64,000 bases of DNA from Bactrocera neohumeralis (GCF_024586455.1 NC_065923.1:37372370-37436369), one strand, 5' to 3'. Counted from the stretch's first letter, positions 46,083 through 58,026 are shown. The notes: generated by a model not told the origin, from the letters alone. Numbers and translations: made by a program.

Positions 46083-46433
46083 GGGTGTTCGTTGTTGCCC
46101 AAGTTGATTGTTTTTGAAAACCTACGGCTTGGATAAAGCGATATTCCAGCACGAAGTTTTCTGCTCTATAAAAAAGGTCTAAGTTATTTTTTTCCAGAAA
46201 TTTTCGATTAAAAATTGTACACAGTTAAGTTGAACATCATATGACTTGAGCATTCATACTAGTGTTTCACCATATATGAACATTATGTGTTGCTCATACG
46301 ACATGGTGTCCTCTATGAGTATACGTACATTTCATGAACAAAATTAATTTTTTGTACCTTTTAAAATGGGCTTTGTATGTTGCAGATTTTTTGGGATTTT
46401 GAGAATCTGGTATATAACGAACACCCTAATGTA
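46083..46433. mobile_element. Second copy of the TTAGGGTGTTCGTT-ended element
   Basis: TAGGGTGTTCGTTGTTGCCC at the left and ATATAACGAACACCCTAATG at the right. The interior shares TTGCTCATACGACATGGTGT-like words with 950-975. The right-hand flank also matches that of 622-1081 to TGCCTTAA. Confidence 0.55.
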
Positions 46434-46587
46434 CACATACATATGTATGTAAGTTTATACCGCACAACTACAAATGCCTTAAGGGAATAGAAACCTCTAG
46501 AAACTTCAAAAATCAAAAAAATTGTTTCGCTGTAATCAATTAAAAAACTATTCCAAACTATAGCCCCGAAGTTTCATTGGTTTCTTC

Positions 46588-46730
46588 TTCTTCTTCTTAA
46601 TTGGCGTTGACACCGCTTACGCGATTATAGCCAGTTTCAATGGCTTACTCCGAATATTTTCGAAGAAATAGGCGCCAGAACCACTGCACCTTCTGCAGCG
46701 GTAGTATAGTACCAAAACTGTGTATGTGAT
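46588..46730 (-). repeat. RTE-like retrotransposon 3'-end fragment
   Basis: TTCTTCTTCTTCTTAATTGG, CGTTGACACCGCTTACGCG and ATTATAGCC are the reverse complement of the sequence that follows the RTE coding relic at 61490-61530 (TATAACCGCGTAAACGGGGT). A GAA-rich simple tail at the 3' end is usual for these elements. It is inserted in other AT-rich repeat sequence. Confidence 0.6.
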
Positions 46731-47080
46731 AAAGTACTTTTCCGTGAAAAATGACATTTAGACAGTTGTTTAACTATTTCAATGTGAAACACAGGTAAAA
46801 ATGGAACTTTTTACAAAATCCAGGCTTACATCCCCAATTTTTCGAAATTCTCAAAACCTCTGTACTATAAACTTGATAAAAGCATACTGAATAAAATTTT
46901 TTTTTTTCGTTTCAGATACAGGAAGACGACGGCCGCAAAAAGTGTAAATCGGGATCATTGATACTTTCGCCATTTTGTTTTTTTTTTGACAAAAAATAAT
47001 TTCTATTTTGTAGTTCAATAATACCTCTTAATTTATATTTTTGACGGTACCAGAGGTATACCCGACCGTCAAATAAATCA
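46731..47080. other. Unclassified AT-rich repeat-like sequence
   Basis: Words such as GTTTCAGATACAGGAAGACG and a long T-run occur. No protein. Confidence 0.35.
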
Positions 47081-47084
47081 GCAG

Positions 47085-47320
47085 ATTGTGTAGCAGCTAT
47101 AAGCTATTGTAATCCGATCTGAATAGTTTTTTCAGAGATAACACTGTTGCCACTGAAAATAATTCACGTAAAATTTCTGGAAGCTTTCTTTTCAAATAAA
47201 TAGGTTTTTCATACAATACCTTGATTTTGATAGTTCAGTTTGTATGGCAGCCATATTCCGCAAAAGTTCGACAAATAAGCAGTTTCTTGTAGACAAAACG
47301 AAATATGCAAAATTTAAGAT
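47085..47320 (+). repeat. Repeat family A fragment
   Basis: TAATCCGATCTGAATAGTTT, GTTCAGTTTGTATGGCAGCC (47233) and AAGCAGTTTCTTGTAGACAA match family A. Only about one and a half units are kept. Confidence 0.65.
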
Positions 47321-48555
47321 AGCAATTGTGAAATAAAGAACACCCTAATGGGCTTACGTCGGCCGTGTATAAAATTTCAGATTTGGTCACCAGAATTTGC
47401 AGCGTACAAGTGCAAGAGCATGTGTGTGTGTTCGTATGTGTGAGAATGTCTGCGCGCACCAGTTTATTGCACTCGAAAAGTCAAAATGAGAAAACTTACA
47501 TATTTAGGTGGGCAATGTAGCTAAGTTGCCACACTGGACAGGGCATAAAGTGCAATATTGATGGGAAACCCAAACACAAACGTATTTAACCATACCTACA
47601 TACATACAAATTTATATATGTACACACTTTTAAATAATTTCACTTTGCCCGCGTGTAAACGCTGCTTTTCGAGCAACAGCAGTTAGCTGTGTAAATATTT
47701 TGTACAGCAAAATTGATGTCAATGGTGGACCACATGTGTTCTCGATCAAATGAAACTCCGCCATTACTCGTACAAATCAGCACACATACACACATAAATA
47801 AAAATATGTGTGTTCATGTAAAATGAAACAAGTCACTTATAAATGTTCGACTCGAACAATATTGAAAATTGCATGGCGATGGAAAATTATTTCGATTTGT
47901 CTATAGCAGTAACAGATAACAGTCGAAAGCTGGAGAGAAACGTTCAAAAATGTAATTGTCTATTTTGCTGTTGTTATATAGATTTTTGGTAGTTATAGAA
48001 TGAGCTGGAGATGCTAACGAAAATATTTCAAAAATACAACATACAGGTATATATGTATGCTAGATTTAGAAATATGTGTGTACTATATATAGTACGTTAA
48101 TTTATTATTTATTATTAATAGTTTATTAAAAAAGAAAATATTTTCTATTTTCTTTGAATAAAATTAAATTTTTTCGACACACACATTTGTAAAATACAAA
48201 AAGTGCTCTATGGAAATAGTGAAGTAAAATAACTAATATTTCAAATTAGAAATTCCAAAAACACTTCAATTTTCAAATAGAAAGTAAATAGAATTTAATT
48301 TCATGCCACTAAAAATTGCATTGTTATCCACTAGAAAATGTGAAGAATTTTTAATCAATATCCAAAGCACTCTGAAGGGTCTATTCAATGATACAAAAAT
48401 ATGCCGAGGAAAGATATATTTTCTGTGTGCTATCTTAATTATATACATATATCCATTAAAAAAAAAAAATAAAATTGATTTTTTGAAAATTCTAACTGTA
48501 TAAATGTTTTCAGTGAGGGCGTGAATGCAGAGTGTACCGCTGAGTTTGTGTACTT
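47321..48555. other. Unassigned sequence
   Basis: It contains GAACACCCTAATGGGC at 47338, a partial end word of the 622-1081 element. No gene. Confidence 0.45.
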
Positions 48556-48557
48556 AT

Positions 48558-49431
48558 ACAAGGTCTGTTGCAAAAGAAACAGGACTGTTAAAAAAAAAAA
48601 CAAAAAAATAATATTTTTCAAAAGTTATATTTTTTTTGAACAGTTTCCGTGCTTGATATTTAGCCGGTCAATTAGCATTTGTAAAAGTGTTTAAGGTCAG
48701 TTCGGAATGTTAACAGGTCATCGCCTTTTGGATAGCCGAAATGTCCAAAAAGTGTCCTTAATTTTCATGGAAAAAATTTTTCAAATATATAAAAATTTGC
48801 CAGATCAAAATATAATGAAACCACATCGTAAAACAGCCACAATCACCAACAGACACCAATACGTTGTTATTAAAATTTGAAAGCGTCTAATCGGGCTTAT
48901 CAACGTTTTTGACTGCAACTAACGAAATTTGGTACACGACGAATGCGTGACAAAACGCCATAACACCAAGTATAAACTACAGTTTAATCGTTTGGCCAGG
49001 TGGAATGAACTCTCAGTGTACAATACTCTCGGAATCGTGAAAACAAATCAGCATTGTCTTTATTTTTGACTTCTAAAGACGACCGAATTCTGATCGTCAA
49101 GAGATTCTGACCTCCAGCATAATTCAATACTCATGCACATTTACGGGATAGGCACTGATCATCATAATTTTTTTTCATCATTTGAAATGTTTCAGTAAAC
49201 GTTTTTCCAAGTTTAACACAAAATTTAATATTTGCTCTTTGCATTTTACGACCGATGACCAAAAGCTGCTGTCACTTTCTGGTCGATAACATCGATTGTA
49301 GTTGTCCAATTGTCTTAAAATTTTTAGGAAATGTCAACAAGAAATCAAACTTTTTATTTCATATACCCACCAATAGGTGGCGCCACCAGAAACAGTTAAA
49401 AGGTTCTGTTTGTTTTGCTACAGACCTTGTA
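48558..49431 (-). pseudogene. mariner family M2 copy with both terminal repeats
   Basis: Left ACAAGGTCTGTTGCAAAAGA and right TTTGCTACAGACCTTGT, flanked by TA on both sides. Minus-strand coding starts with the sequence CGACCGATGACCAAAAGCTG (plus 49249, shared inversely with 13265-13290). FTETFQ and DQCLSRK pieces follow. The middle contains AT-rich filler and the 3' part near 48710 matches IQKATT-like codons. All catalytic boxes are missing. Confidence 0.8.
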
Positions 49432-49529
49432 TAATTAACGCAGGTAGCGCGCTTCTAGTAGCAATAAGAAACCACATCAACAGCCACAATCGCAACAAAC
49501 ACCAATACGTTGATTGAGATTAATATTTC
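49432..49529. other. Junction sequence between M2 and M5 copies
   Basis: AGAAACCACATCAACAGCCA and CACCAATACGTTG (49467-49513) repeat words found inside the M2 copy at 48820-48865. Confidence 0.4.
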
Positions 49530-50420
49530 AGTATTTGGCAACCCTAATATTGCTATATGGCATCTCACAACTTTATCGTAAAGTTTGACATTTTTGATGT
49601 TACACATACTCAGAACATCTTGACATACTAACACTATTTGCTTTGTTTACAGTTACTTAAAATATTCATCTCGGCCAGAAAGTGGAATTAAATCGAGAAA
49701 ATTTTCGTGGAATTAAATCGCGCAAGTTTTCGCGTGTTTAGTTTTACAACTTTCGACCTGGATTAACACAGTAACAGTGCATATATTATATGAACTTAAT
49801 TAAATTTTCGGCTATGAAGCTTTATCAAGAACCAGTGTTTTTTGTTATTATAGTAAATTCAATCGAGGTGGTGAATCACTTCAAGATGAGTTTCGCAAAT
49901 GTTTTCAAAAATCAGTTCTTGATTTTTGATGCTGTGCGCAAACTGATATTGCATGTGATCGATCAAGAGATTGAGACAACTATGCATATTGGGACCTGCA
50001 TACATTCAATACTGCATAAACATTTGAAAGTAGAAAAACGTGTTCGCATTGGATGTGCATGGGAAAAAGCCTCAAGTTTTTTGGTTGAGTATTTCGGAAC
50101 CCAGTTGCCAGTTGTCTTTGAGAAAAGCAAGAAAACCAACGACCGAAGATGGATTACTCTTTTGTTGCCTGAAACAACTGATTTTCAATACCGAAAATAT
50201 CGGTATTATTATTTATTCCCGTATGAAAAAAATATACAAAGCGGTCAACGTTTTTCGACACTTGAAGAAGCGATTGATGTATTCAGAACTCATGTTTTGA
50301 ATATACTTCAATCAAAATGAAAAAACAGCTTTGACAATTGGTGTGAAAGATTAAACGCATGCAAAAGTACGTTGCTGTTGACCTGGAAAATCAGCAACCG
50401 ACCAGATTTGACCAATATAG
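49530..50420 (+). pseudogene. Ancient mariner M5 copy
   Basis: The leader matches the 35.5-kb copy in order: GCTATATGGCATCTCACAAC, AAAGTTTGACATTTTT, TTATTTACAG-like, and ATCTCGGCCAGAAAGTGGAA. The coding relic (49790-50320 partly open) keeps MHIGTCIHSILHKHLKVEKR for the HTH and YLFPYEKNIQSGQRFSTLEE near the C-terminus. The TGDESW and HDN boxes are gone. Confidence 0.7.
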
Positions 50421-51215
50421 AATCGACACATTGGCGATTTCAAAGCTGCTTTCCTGTAAATATTATGATCTCTGAAGCGAATCAGAACAAACATTGAGTA
50501 TTTGGTATCCGTTCGATACGTATAAAACATTATGAATTTATAATTGGCTAAATAATAAAGGACAATAGAGTCTAATGGCAGATGAAAAAAATAATCGCGT
50601 CGTACCCCACACACCATTGCTGTCAGATATAACTTGGTAACAGGACTTGATATCCAATGATCCCACGCAGAAACTTTCTTTCTAAAAAATGTTATGATGA
50701 ACTAAGGCGGCATTGAGAGACATAGTGTCTTCAGGAGAAATGAGAGATAGTCTTACTTATGCAAAATATTCATTTAAAGCTGTTATGATATGTAATGAAG
50801 CTGTTAAGTCAAGTTATTGCAAAATGTCTGTAAAGACTCCAAGTAAAATCATCGCGAATTGATCTCAACCACCACTTCTTAATACTTTATAGAGCTGCAT
50901 CTCCTGATCGCGTACAAAAAACTATAAATTTTTGAATTGTATTTGAAGAAGCCTTCATTTTTCCCATTCAACTACTATACTTGTGATTAGACTTCCTAGC
51001 AGATTACTTTGAGCATGGTTCAAACTAGTGTTTTTAGAGGAGAATTTTTCAAATTTTCCGTTGGTATACTTAAGTCAGTGGTGAATACATTAGGATTCCA
51101 GCCAGCAATTACATGAGGAAGAAACGGTTACGGATTGGGTTAAAATAGAATGAGAAACAAATAATATCCATAATCACTTGCCAAAAGAATTTTTTAATTT
51201 CAAAAATTACTGAGT
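50421..51215. other. Unassigned sequence
   Basis: No gene recognised. An 88-codon minus frame at 50351-50617 overlaps the mariner end and has no motif. Confidence 0.5.
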
Positions 51216-51219
51216 TTAT

Positions 51220-51620
51220 TTGACCATGTCCGACTGTCTGTTTGACGTATATACGAATTATTTTTATGGAGTTGTCCATCTGTAATTTTCAGCACGCCCT
51301 CTCCTCTTCAAAAATCTGCTTATTTGTTGGAATCGCCGATATTAGACAGTTATAGCAAATAGATGTCATACAGTCTAAATAAAGTTCCTGCTGCACAACT
51401 TTTCTAATTCGACAAGATATCTTCAGAAAATTTCGCATAGGTTATTGCCCAAGGCAACACTACAATATTCTAAGAATTTCTTCAGATCATACTACTATAG
51501 TTTATAGCTGACATACCAATAGATCGATCAAGATTATATTCTTGTATGGAAATTTCTTTATTTGTGAAGAATATTCTAGCTGCGATGCAACCGAAGTTAA
51601 CAAAGTTTTCCTATTTTCTG
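51220..51620 (-). repeat. Repeat family A copy
   Basis: GACCATGTCCGACTGTCTGT, ATTTGTTGGAATCGCCGATA and ACTACTATAGTTTATAGCTG mark two units. It ends in AGCTGCGATGCAACCGAAGT, TAAC. Older than the 27.6-kb copy. Confidence 0.7.
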
Positions 51621-52375
51621 TTTAGTAATTCTCAGAGAGAATTGAAAGTATTAAAAGTGTAACTGCTTAAGGCTACGGGCTTACTGTCTCAAAGCAATTC
51701 TAGCAAAATTCAAACTTACTTAATGAAGCCGATCAAGCAGCAAAGGTAGTCCATTGAAATTTCATAAAAAGAATTCCCAAGCCACGAAACAAATTCATGT
51801 GCGGAAAAAGTGTTGTTGACGTGGTCACTATAAAGCATTTATTGATAAATTGTGCAAGAATTCCCAGAAGCTCACAGGCACTGTCAGAAAATATCCCAGA
51901 TGGCCGAGTTGATGCAATTCATGCAGGTTGTTTTGCCGCCTGTCAAGCTATTTTTTATGGGATTTCAGAATGTGCGTTAAAGCGAGTGAAAGCAGCAATA
52001 CAATGCCGACAATTTCTAAGCTACACACACGGACTAACTTTGCACAGTTTAGTAGATGGATTATGAGAACAATGCAGTTAAATCAGTATGTGAAAAGATA
52101 CCCGCACAGAGCAAAAATGAGAACACGTGCCCGCACCACCCCCAGTGCCAATACACAATCGGCGGAATACATGATGCTCGCATGGGTAACTGTGAATATG
52201 CTTATGATGAAATGAATATGCATGGCAGCGAGCATTTTAACTGAATTAGAACGTGAATTAGTCTAGAATTTTAAATACTGTGGCCACATTGTTATTTTGC
52301 GCACACGACTTAAATTTTCACAACACTTTCGACCTCAAAAACGAAGTTTATGACATTCAGAGGAATTAGAATATT
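51621..52375. other. Unassigned sequence with one 89-codon frame
   Basis: A plus frame at 51797-52066 (CARIPRSSQALSENIPDGRV...) could be a decayed coding fragment, since its GC content is above its surroundings, but I recognise no family. Confidence 0.3.
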
Positions 52376-52379
52376 AAAT

Positions 52380-52550
52380 TTTATGCCGGGTATTGCCACG
52401 AAGGCAAACATCAAATCCAACTTAAACTGCTCAAGCCACTAGGTACTGAATATTTGGACTCCAGTACACATAGTTAACTTTTTACCACAAATATCGGTCA
52501 AAGTGTGAGATATACAAGTATAATTGAAATAGTATGAGATATATATAATG
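52380..52550. repeat. Repeat family B unit left of a TIR element
   Basis: AACTTTTTACCACAAATATC, GGTCAAAGTGTGAGATAT and TATAATTGAAATAGTATGA are shared with 53285-53475. Confidence 0.65.
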
Positions 52551-52551
52551 T

Positions 52552-53267
52552 GGGGGTATTCTGGTCTAGAAGCATGAATTTCAGGTAATTTTTAAAGTGT
52601 CGTAAAAAAAGGCAATTAATATTTTTAGTATCCATTTTTTTTACTAATTATTTGTTAATTTTAGAAGCGTACAGAAAAAAATTAAAAACTAAAAAAAGTA
52701 AAAAGTTTCAAAAATTATGACCTGACGAAGTGGGGGGTCTCTAAAAATTTTCCCGTGACCATACCCATGATTTCAACCCTCCTAGTTATCTGAAACCAAA
52801 AAAAAAAATTATTAATCTAGAATAATGTCGCAATGGCCGGAACTACGGAAAAGTGGGAAAATTTTTTTCACAAAATGGCGACTGCCTGAAAAAAAAAGTT
52901 TTTTTGGGTCACTTTTTCTGAATATTTCGAATTTTTTAAAAATAATAAAAATAAAAATTTGGGGATGGGGCTAGTTTCAACTATAGACAAGTCTATAAAG
53001 AAGACTCTATAAAAATTTCAAGTAAATCAGTCAAGTAGAACTTGAGAAATCGTGGGTATCGTTCCGAAAAAGTCAGTTTTGAGAAAAACGCGTTTAAAGT
53101 TTAGGAGACAATTCTTGTGAACACGGACGCCACGTCACAAAATCGGCTGTATCTCCGAAAATAAGTCGAATTTTGAAAAATCCTTCCAAGGTCAGATTTT
53201 TGAAAGTCTAAACTTTCAAGATATGAAAAAAATCGATTTTTTCAAAATTCTAGACAAGAATACCCTC
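52552..53267. mobile_element. Nonautonomous element with GGTATTCTGGTCTAGAA termini
   Basis: Left GGGGTATTCTGGTCTAGAA (52553-52571) pairs with right TTCTAGACAAGAATACCCTC (53248-53267), with 17 of 19 positions complementary. The interior is AT-rich with no frame. Family B units flank it on both sides. Confidence 0.65.
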
Positions 53268-53284
53268 TTAAGGGGGTATAGTAT

Positions 53285-53570
53285 ATATAATTGAAATAGT
53301 ATGAAGCCGTCCGACTAATTTCAACCAAATTTGCCACTTTCAGACTAAAATTTCCTAAATCGAACCAAAACTGTTCAAACCCTTAGACACTGACTATGTG
53401 GACCACGTGCTTGTAATTAACTTTTTACCACAAATACCGGTCAATATGTGAGCTTAGTATATAATAGAAATTCAGAAAGAATTCTTTACTGATATTATAG
53501 TAGTAAATCTGTGTACCAAAAATGATTGAAATCGTGTCAATATGTCCAGTAGACCAGTGTCTGCAATCAA
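53285..53570. repeat. Repeat family B units right of the TIR element
   Basis: TATAATTGAAATAGTATGAA is followed by a further unit with GAACCAAAACTGTTCAAACC, TAACTTTTTACCACAAATAC and CGGTCAATATGTGAG, equivalent to 52390-52515. Confidence 0.65.
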
Positions 53571-53589
53571 GTGGGTTATACCTTCGTTC

Positions 53590-53870
53590 GCGAAATTCAC
53601 TATTCAGTGCGGAAATCCTTCAGGCCAATTGGTCAAGTATCTTGGTCACACGATGGATTCCTTTTGTGGCGAAAGCAGCATGCTGACCTAGCCATGGTCA
53701 AAACTACTAAAGCACTAATGGTGTGCAATTGACTAGCTGGTAAATCTTAATGCGGTTAGCCAAGAATTGTCAGGTTGTTGTACACGATGATCGTGCGACC
53801 TATTATCATGTATGGAGCCGTGTCTTGGGTCCCGAACGCATCGCATACCTGACTGTGCGTGTCGGTTGCC
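53590..53870 (+). pseudogene. Non-LTR reverse transcriptase fragment
   Basis: VKYLGHTMDSFCG (53626) and KHADLAMVKTTKALMVCN-like codons are followed by PRIVRLLYTMIVRPIIMYGA VSWVP, with single stops between. This is the thumb region of Jockey-like ORF2 (KYLGVxLD ... LYTAVIRPxLxYGAxVW). Confidence 0.65.
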
Positions 53871-55365
53871 AAGTGCGGCGGCACTTGAAGTCATGCCCTT
53901 GGATTCATGTTTTCAAATAGAGATTACATCACTTCAATAGCACCTAGCAATATATTAGAATTTATCAATATACTATGGGCCTAAGCGGAGAGGGCAAAAT
54001 ATACCTAAAGTTTGCATCGTGACCTCATTTATTTACCATATACATACCTTATATAAAATTTAAAACTAATTGATCTTCCGAGTAACTTTACACCGCATAC
54101 ATCAGCCACAATGTGAGTTATGTTAATAAAATTGTGTCTTAGACCCAATATAACAGCAAGCGTTATGTACCTGAAGTTAGTTCCGTAGCATTAATTTGCA
54201 AGATTATGATATGTTCGGTTACACTTTCAACCGATTTGATTGTAGTGGAATATTCTGTAGACGTTAGTTATAAACTAGGTCCAAAACCATACGGCTATTG
54301 ATGAATATCAACCGTTGATAGGAAGGACATTCATTTATAGTTATAGACGGGTTAGTGATTTCTAACATCAACGTAAGAACAGCTGAGGAGAATAAAAATT
54401 TGAAAAAAAAGAAACTATAAAAATATTATCACCTGAAAAATATCAAAAATATTTAAATGCTTTTTAGTTCATTTCTTATGCTTTATAATTACTCAATCTG
54501 TATGCAAATAAGGCGATCCGATCGCCGGAAATAAATAAGCTGCTCGCAACCAAATGCAACTAGCAATTCACAAACAAAGCATTTGACATTCTTTTGTCAG
54601 TTGATTTTGCACAACAGTTTGTAAGGAAATGTTCCACCACCATAAATAAATGTGCTATTTGTTTTGCTTCCGCATGAGGCGAAAGCTGCTAAATTGCATT
54701 TTTGTATTCCTTCATGTGAAATTTTTTGTGCTTATGATATTTTTATGCGCTTGCATTGCCTGAAGAAAAATGCATTCTCCAGTTCATAACAAAAGTAGTT
54801 GTTGTTGGTTGTAAGGGCTTTAAGTATCTTCGCGCTCATTTACACTGCGCTACACTCGCACAGTCAGTGAAATGAAAAGCCTGAATGCTGAAAGCAAATA
54901 TAATAGACCGGGAGAGTTTTAAGAAATTCAAAGAAATTGTAAAGGTCGCTGAATAGCTCCTCTCCTAGATTTATATATCTTCTTTTTGGCTAGCCTTTCC
55001 ATATGATCTCTATCAGGGCAGTATGATTGTCACTTCAAAAGAATAGATTTAAGAGAATCAACCTCAGGCTTTATAAGACCATAACCGTTTTTTATTTGAA
55101 ATTATTTGTCATTTATTAAGACCGTAGCAAGACTCATATGTAATTATTGATATCCATAGAAAAATATCTAAATTGGACGAATCATAGATTCATTTATGTA
55201 CACCGTGTATTTACGCGGGATAAGTAGTACTTAAAACAAATAAACCATTCCAATAAAAGAGAAACTCTTTTATATATAAATTCTTATGATGTCATAGGTT
55301 TGCAGGTTCTCGGGACTGAACTCTCGGTCTTACAACGATCGAACAAAGATAGTCTCAAATTTTGT
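53871..55365. other. Intergenic sequence, partly repeat-like
   Basis: 54060-54340 has loose family B resemblance (GCATACATCAGCCACAATGT). 54540-54900 looks unique. No gene. Confidence 0.4.
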
Positions 55366-55369
55366 ATTT

Positions 55370-56143
55370 CTAACCAAATTTCGTGTGCAGAATCGTTGTG
55401 AATATTGGAAAAGGCTTACTGTGATTTAGTTTCATCAAAAACACGAGACATGCCTCGTTTTGGATGATCTTCGACCTCTTCGCCTGATGAAATTATTAAA
55501 AAAGTGAAGGAAATGGTACTTAAAAATCGGCAGGCAAGTGTTAGGGAGATGGTTAGAGAGCTCGACATCTCTCGCGAGTCCGTTCGAACAATTTTTTTTG
55601 GATATTTTGATAAAGCTGATTTTTTGGTCTCTTTGGAAATGCTTGATCTTGTGAATTCCGATCCCACATTCATGGAAAGCATTATAACTGTCGATGAGAC
55701 ATTGGTTCATTAGTGTGATATGCAAATCAGTCAAAAAAACCATGCCACAACCACTCACAAATCAAGGTGATGCTCATTGCGTTTTTAATATTCGTGGTTA
55801 AGTGCATCATGGACTTGTTCCGAAAAAACAGGCGATCAGTAAGGAGTTCGTTTTGGTCGTATTAAAGCGTTTCCCTAAGAACATCAATCGAAAACGGCCG
55901 GAATTGTGGAGGAACAATTCATGGGTTTTACACCATGATAATGCACCATCGCATTGAGCCACGATTGTGACTGAATGTAAAGCCATTGATCAACCACCGT
56001 ATTCAGCAGATTTGGCCCGTGTGATTTTTCGTTGCTCCCCAAATTGAAATTGTAGCTCCGTGAAACCCGTTTTCAGTTGATCGAAGAGATGAACCAAACT
56101 TCGCAGAAGGAGCTGAAGGCCATCCCAAAAAGTAATTATGAAA
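55370..56143 (+). pseudogene. mariner family M3 relic, 5' part, split by repeat A
   Basis: FGWSSTSSPDEIIKKVKEMV, then KNRQASVREMVRELDISRES and NSDPTFMESIITVDETLVH (D1 in VDET). A PTTNHKSR-like stretch and VLHHDNAPSH (D2, 55935) follow, then PPYSADLA.CDFSLLPKLKL in shifted frames. ELKAIPKSNYE at 56111-56142 is cut by repeat A. Confidence 0.75.
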
Positions 56144-56735
56144 CAAGAAAAAACGTTAACTTTGGCTGCATCGAAGCTAAAATACCCTTAACAGGTGCAT
56201 TTCTTTTAGTAACTATATGTTCAGTTTGTATGGAAGCTATATGTTATAGTAATCCGATCTGAACAATTTTTTCGGAGATTACATCGTTGCCTTAAAAAAT
56301 AATCTATATCAAATTTCGTGAAGATATATCGTCAAATGAGGAAGTTTCCCATGCAAGCATTTGATTCCGATCATTCGGTTTGTATGGCAGCTATATGCTA
56401 TAGTTAACCGATTTGAAGAATTTCTTCTAACATTACATTATCGGCAGATATATCGTCGACAAATGATCGTTCGGTTTGTATGGGCTATTCTTGATATCGG
56501 AGACAAATGAGAGGTTCTTTCGCAAAATTTCAAAATAATATCTTAAAAACTGAGGGACTAGTTCGTATATCTACAGACAGACAAACAGACGGACAGACGG
56601 ACATACAGACAGAGGGACTTGACTAAATCGACTAACCTCAACATACTGATCATTTCTATAGATACTTTATAGGGTCTCCGACGCTTCCTTTTGGGTGTTA
56701 CAAACTTCATGACAAACCCTGTTCAGGGTATAAAA
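56144..56735 (+). repeat. Repeat family A copy inserted in the M3 mariner
   Basis: It runs from ACAAGAAAAAACGTTAACTT to CCCTGTTCAGGGTATAAAA. Unit landmarks GTTTGTATGG lie at 56225, 56379 and 56475 (periods 154 and 96, the last unit being deleted). Mariner codons on both sides (SNYE and YFEDFEK) define the limits to within a few bases. Confidence 0.85.
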
Positions 56736-56800
56736 ATATTTCGAGGACTTTGAAAAATCGTTGACATATATAATACCCAATAGTGTAAATTTGTAATGCT
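56736..56800 (+). pseudogene. mariner M3 relic, 3' part after the repeat
   Basis: TATTTCGAGGACTTTGAAAA encodes YFEDFEK, which follows SNYE in related transposases, so it continues the frame interrupted at 56143. It decays within about 60 bases. Confidence 0.65.
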
Positions 56801-57690
56801 TCCGTCTTTACGGCTTTATTAAGTACATTTTTCAGATTCCGAAATAAAGTTTATTATGATTTATTTTCACAGTTAAGTCATGAAATAATCGAATTATACA
56901 AATAGAACAATAATAATTAATTCACAATAAATAAAGCTTATTGGCTTCACTGCACTTATGCACTTATTTAAAAGCATTATTGCTGGCTTGTCTGCAAAAC
57001 TCATTCCAGCTGAACTTCGCCAGCAGTTCGCTTAAATACCCGCTATGTATGTTTGTTTTGAAAAGTTTTATTGAATTTGCGGCAGTTCAATAATTTGCCA
57101 GCAGTTTAAAAAATTTTCACACTTAATGACATTGTCAAGCATCAATGAACTCGGAAAATATATGTACATCGCACACATGTATGCGAAAATCTCTCTACTA
57201 TTAAAAAAATTTGTGCTATTTAATACATGAGTATTTAACTTGTTCAAATGCTCGTAGTGTTCTCGAGTTAATTAACCTTCATTATTCATATTTAATATTT
57301 ATGCACCTTTTAAAATTGCAAACACATACAGAATATTACCTGTACATAAATACATATAAGCTATAATTCAAATATGGCAGAGTGTCAACAAGTAATTAAA
57401 TTAAATATTTAATATAATTATGTCATAATTATTATTACGCTGATTTTTCAGAATTTTCGTGGTGATAAGAGTGATGAAAATCATCGGTCATTTGATTAGA
57501 TTGACAGTGTGATATGACGGGTATTGAGCGGCAGTGCGTATGAGCGACCTTGTCATGTGCAGTGCATTACTAAGCAAATGAAATGAAAAAAAAAATGTTT
57601 TTTTGTGTGGATAAAAAGTTTATGATGGATCTGACCACTTACAGTGAAAGTATAGAACCATTTCCTCATTTCCTTCCTGGACTTAGACCA
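56801..57690. other. Unassigned sequence
   Basis: AT-rich. No gene recognised. Confidence 0.5.
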
Positions 57691-57693
57691 TAC

Positions 57694-58026
57694 TAGGTGC
57701 GTTCCAAAGTAAACTGGACTTATAAACAAAAACAGAACAAATGGTTTTTTCGGCAAAATGGGGTTGTTAAAATGTGATTTTTGGTCAAATAACCGGTCGG
57801 AAGCGTCAATCGATCTAAGCAATTTTTCGTCGTCAGTCAATTTGTGCTGAAGAAACCGTGCACACACCTTTCGTAGCCCAAATGTTCGGTCAAAATCCGA
57901 TAAATCGATGTTTTGGAGATGTTCAATCTGGTTTCCATGAATTTCAATAATGATTTCAGCTGATTTCTGATTAATTCACGCACAGTTTCGATGGAATTTC
58001 CGGTGATCATGGATTTTGATTGGCAA
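57694..58026 (-). pseudogene. mariner family M1 fragment, internally deleted
   Basis: Left end AGGTGCGTTCCAAAGTAAAC, then a very short 3' part that jumps from TTTTTCGGCAAAATGGGGTT to GTTAAAATGTGATTTTTGGT (the C-terminal AEGDYFE block and D3 box are deleted). HTH sequence (LTDDEKLLRS, NISKTSIYRI-like) continues to about 58026, where the 5' end is truncated. Confidence 0.75.
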
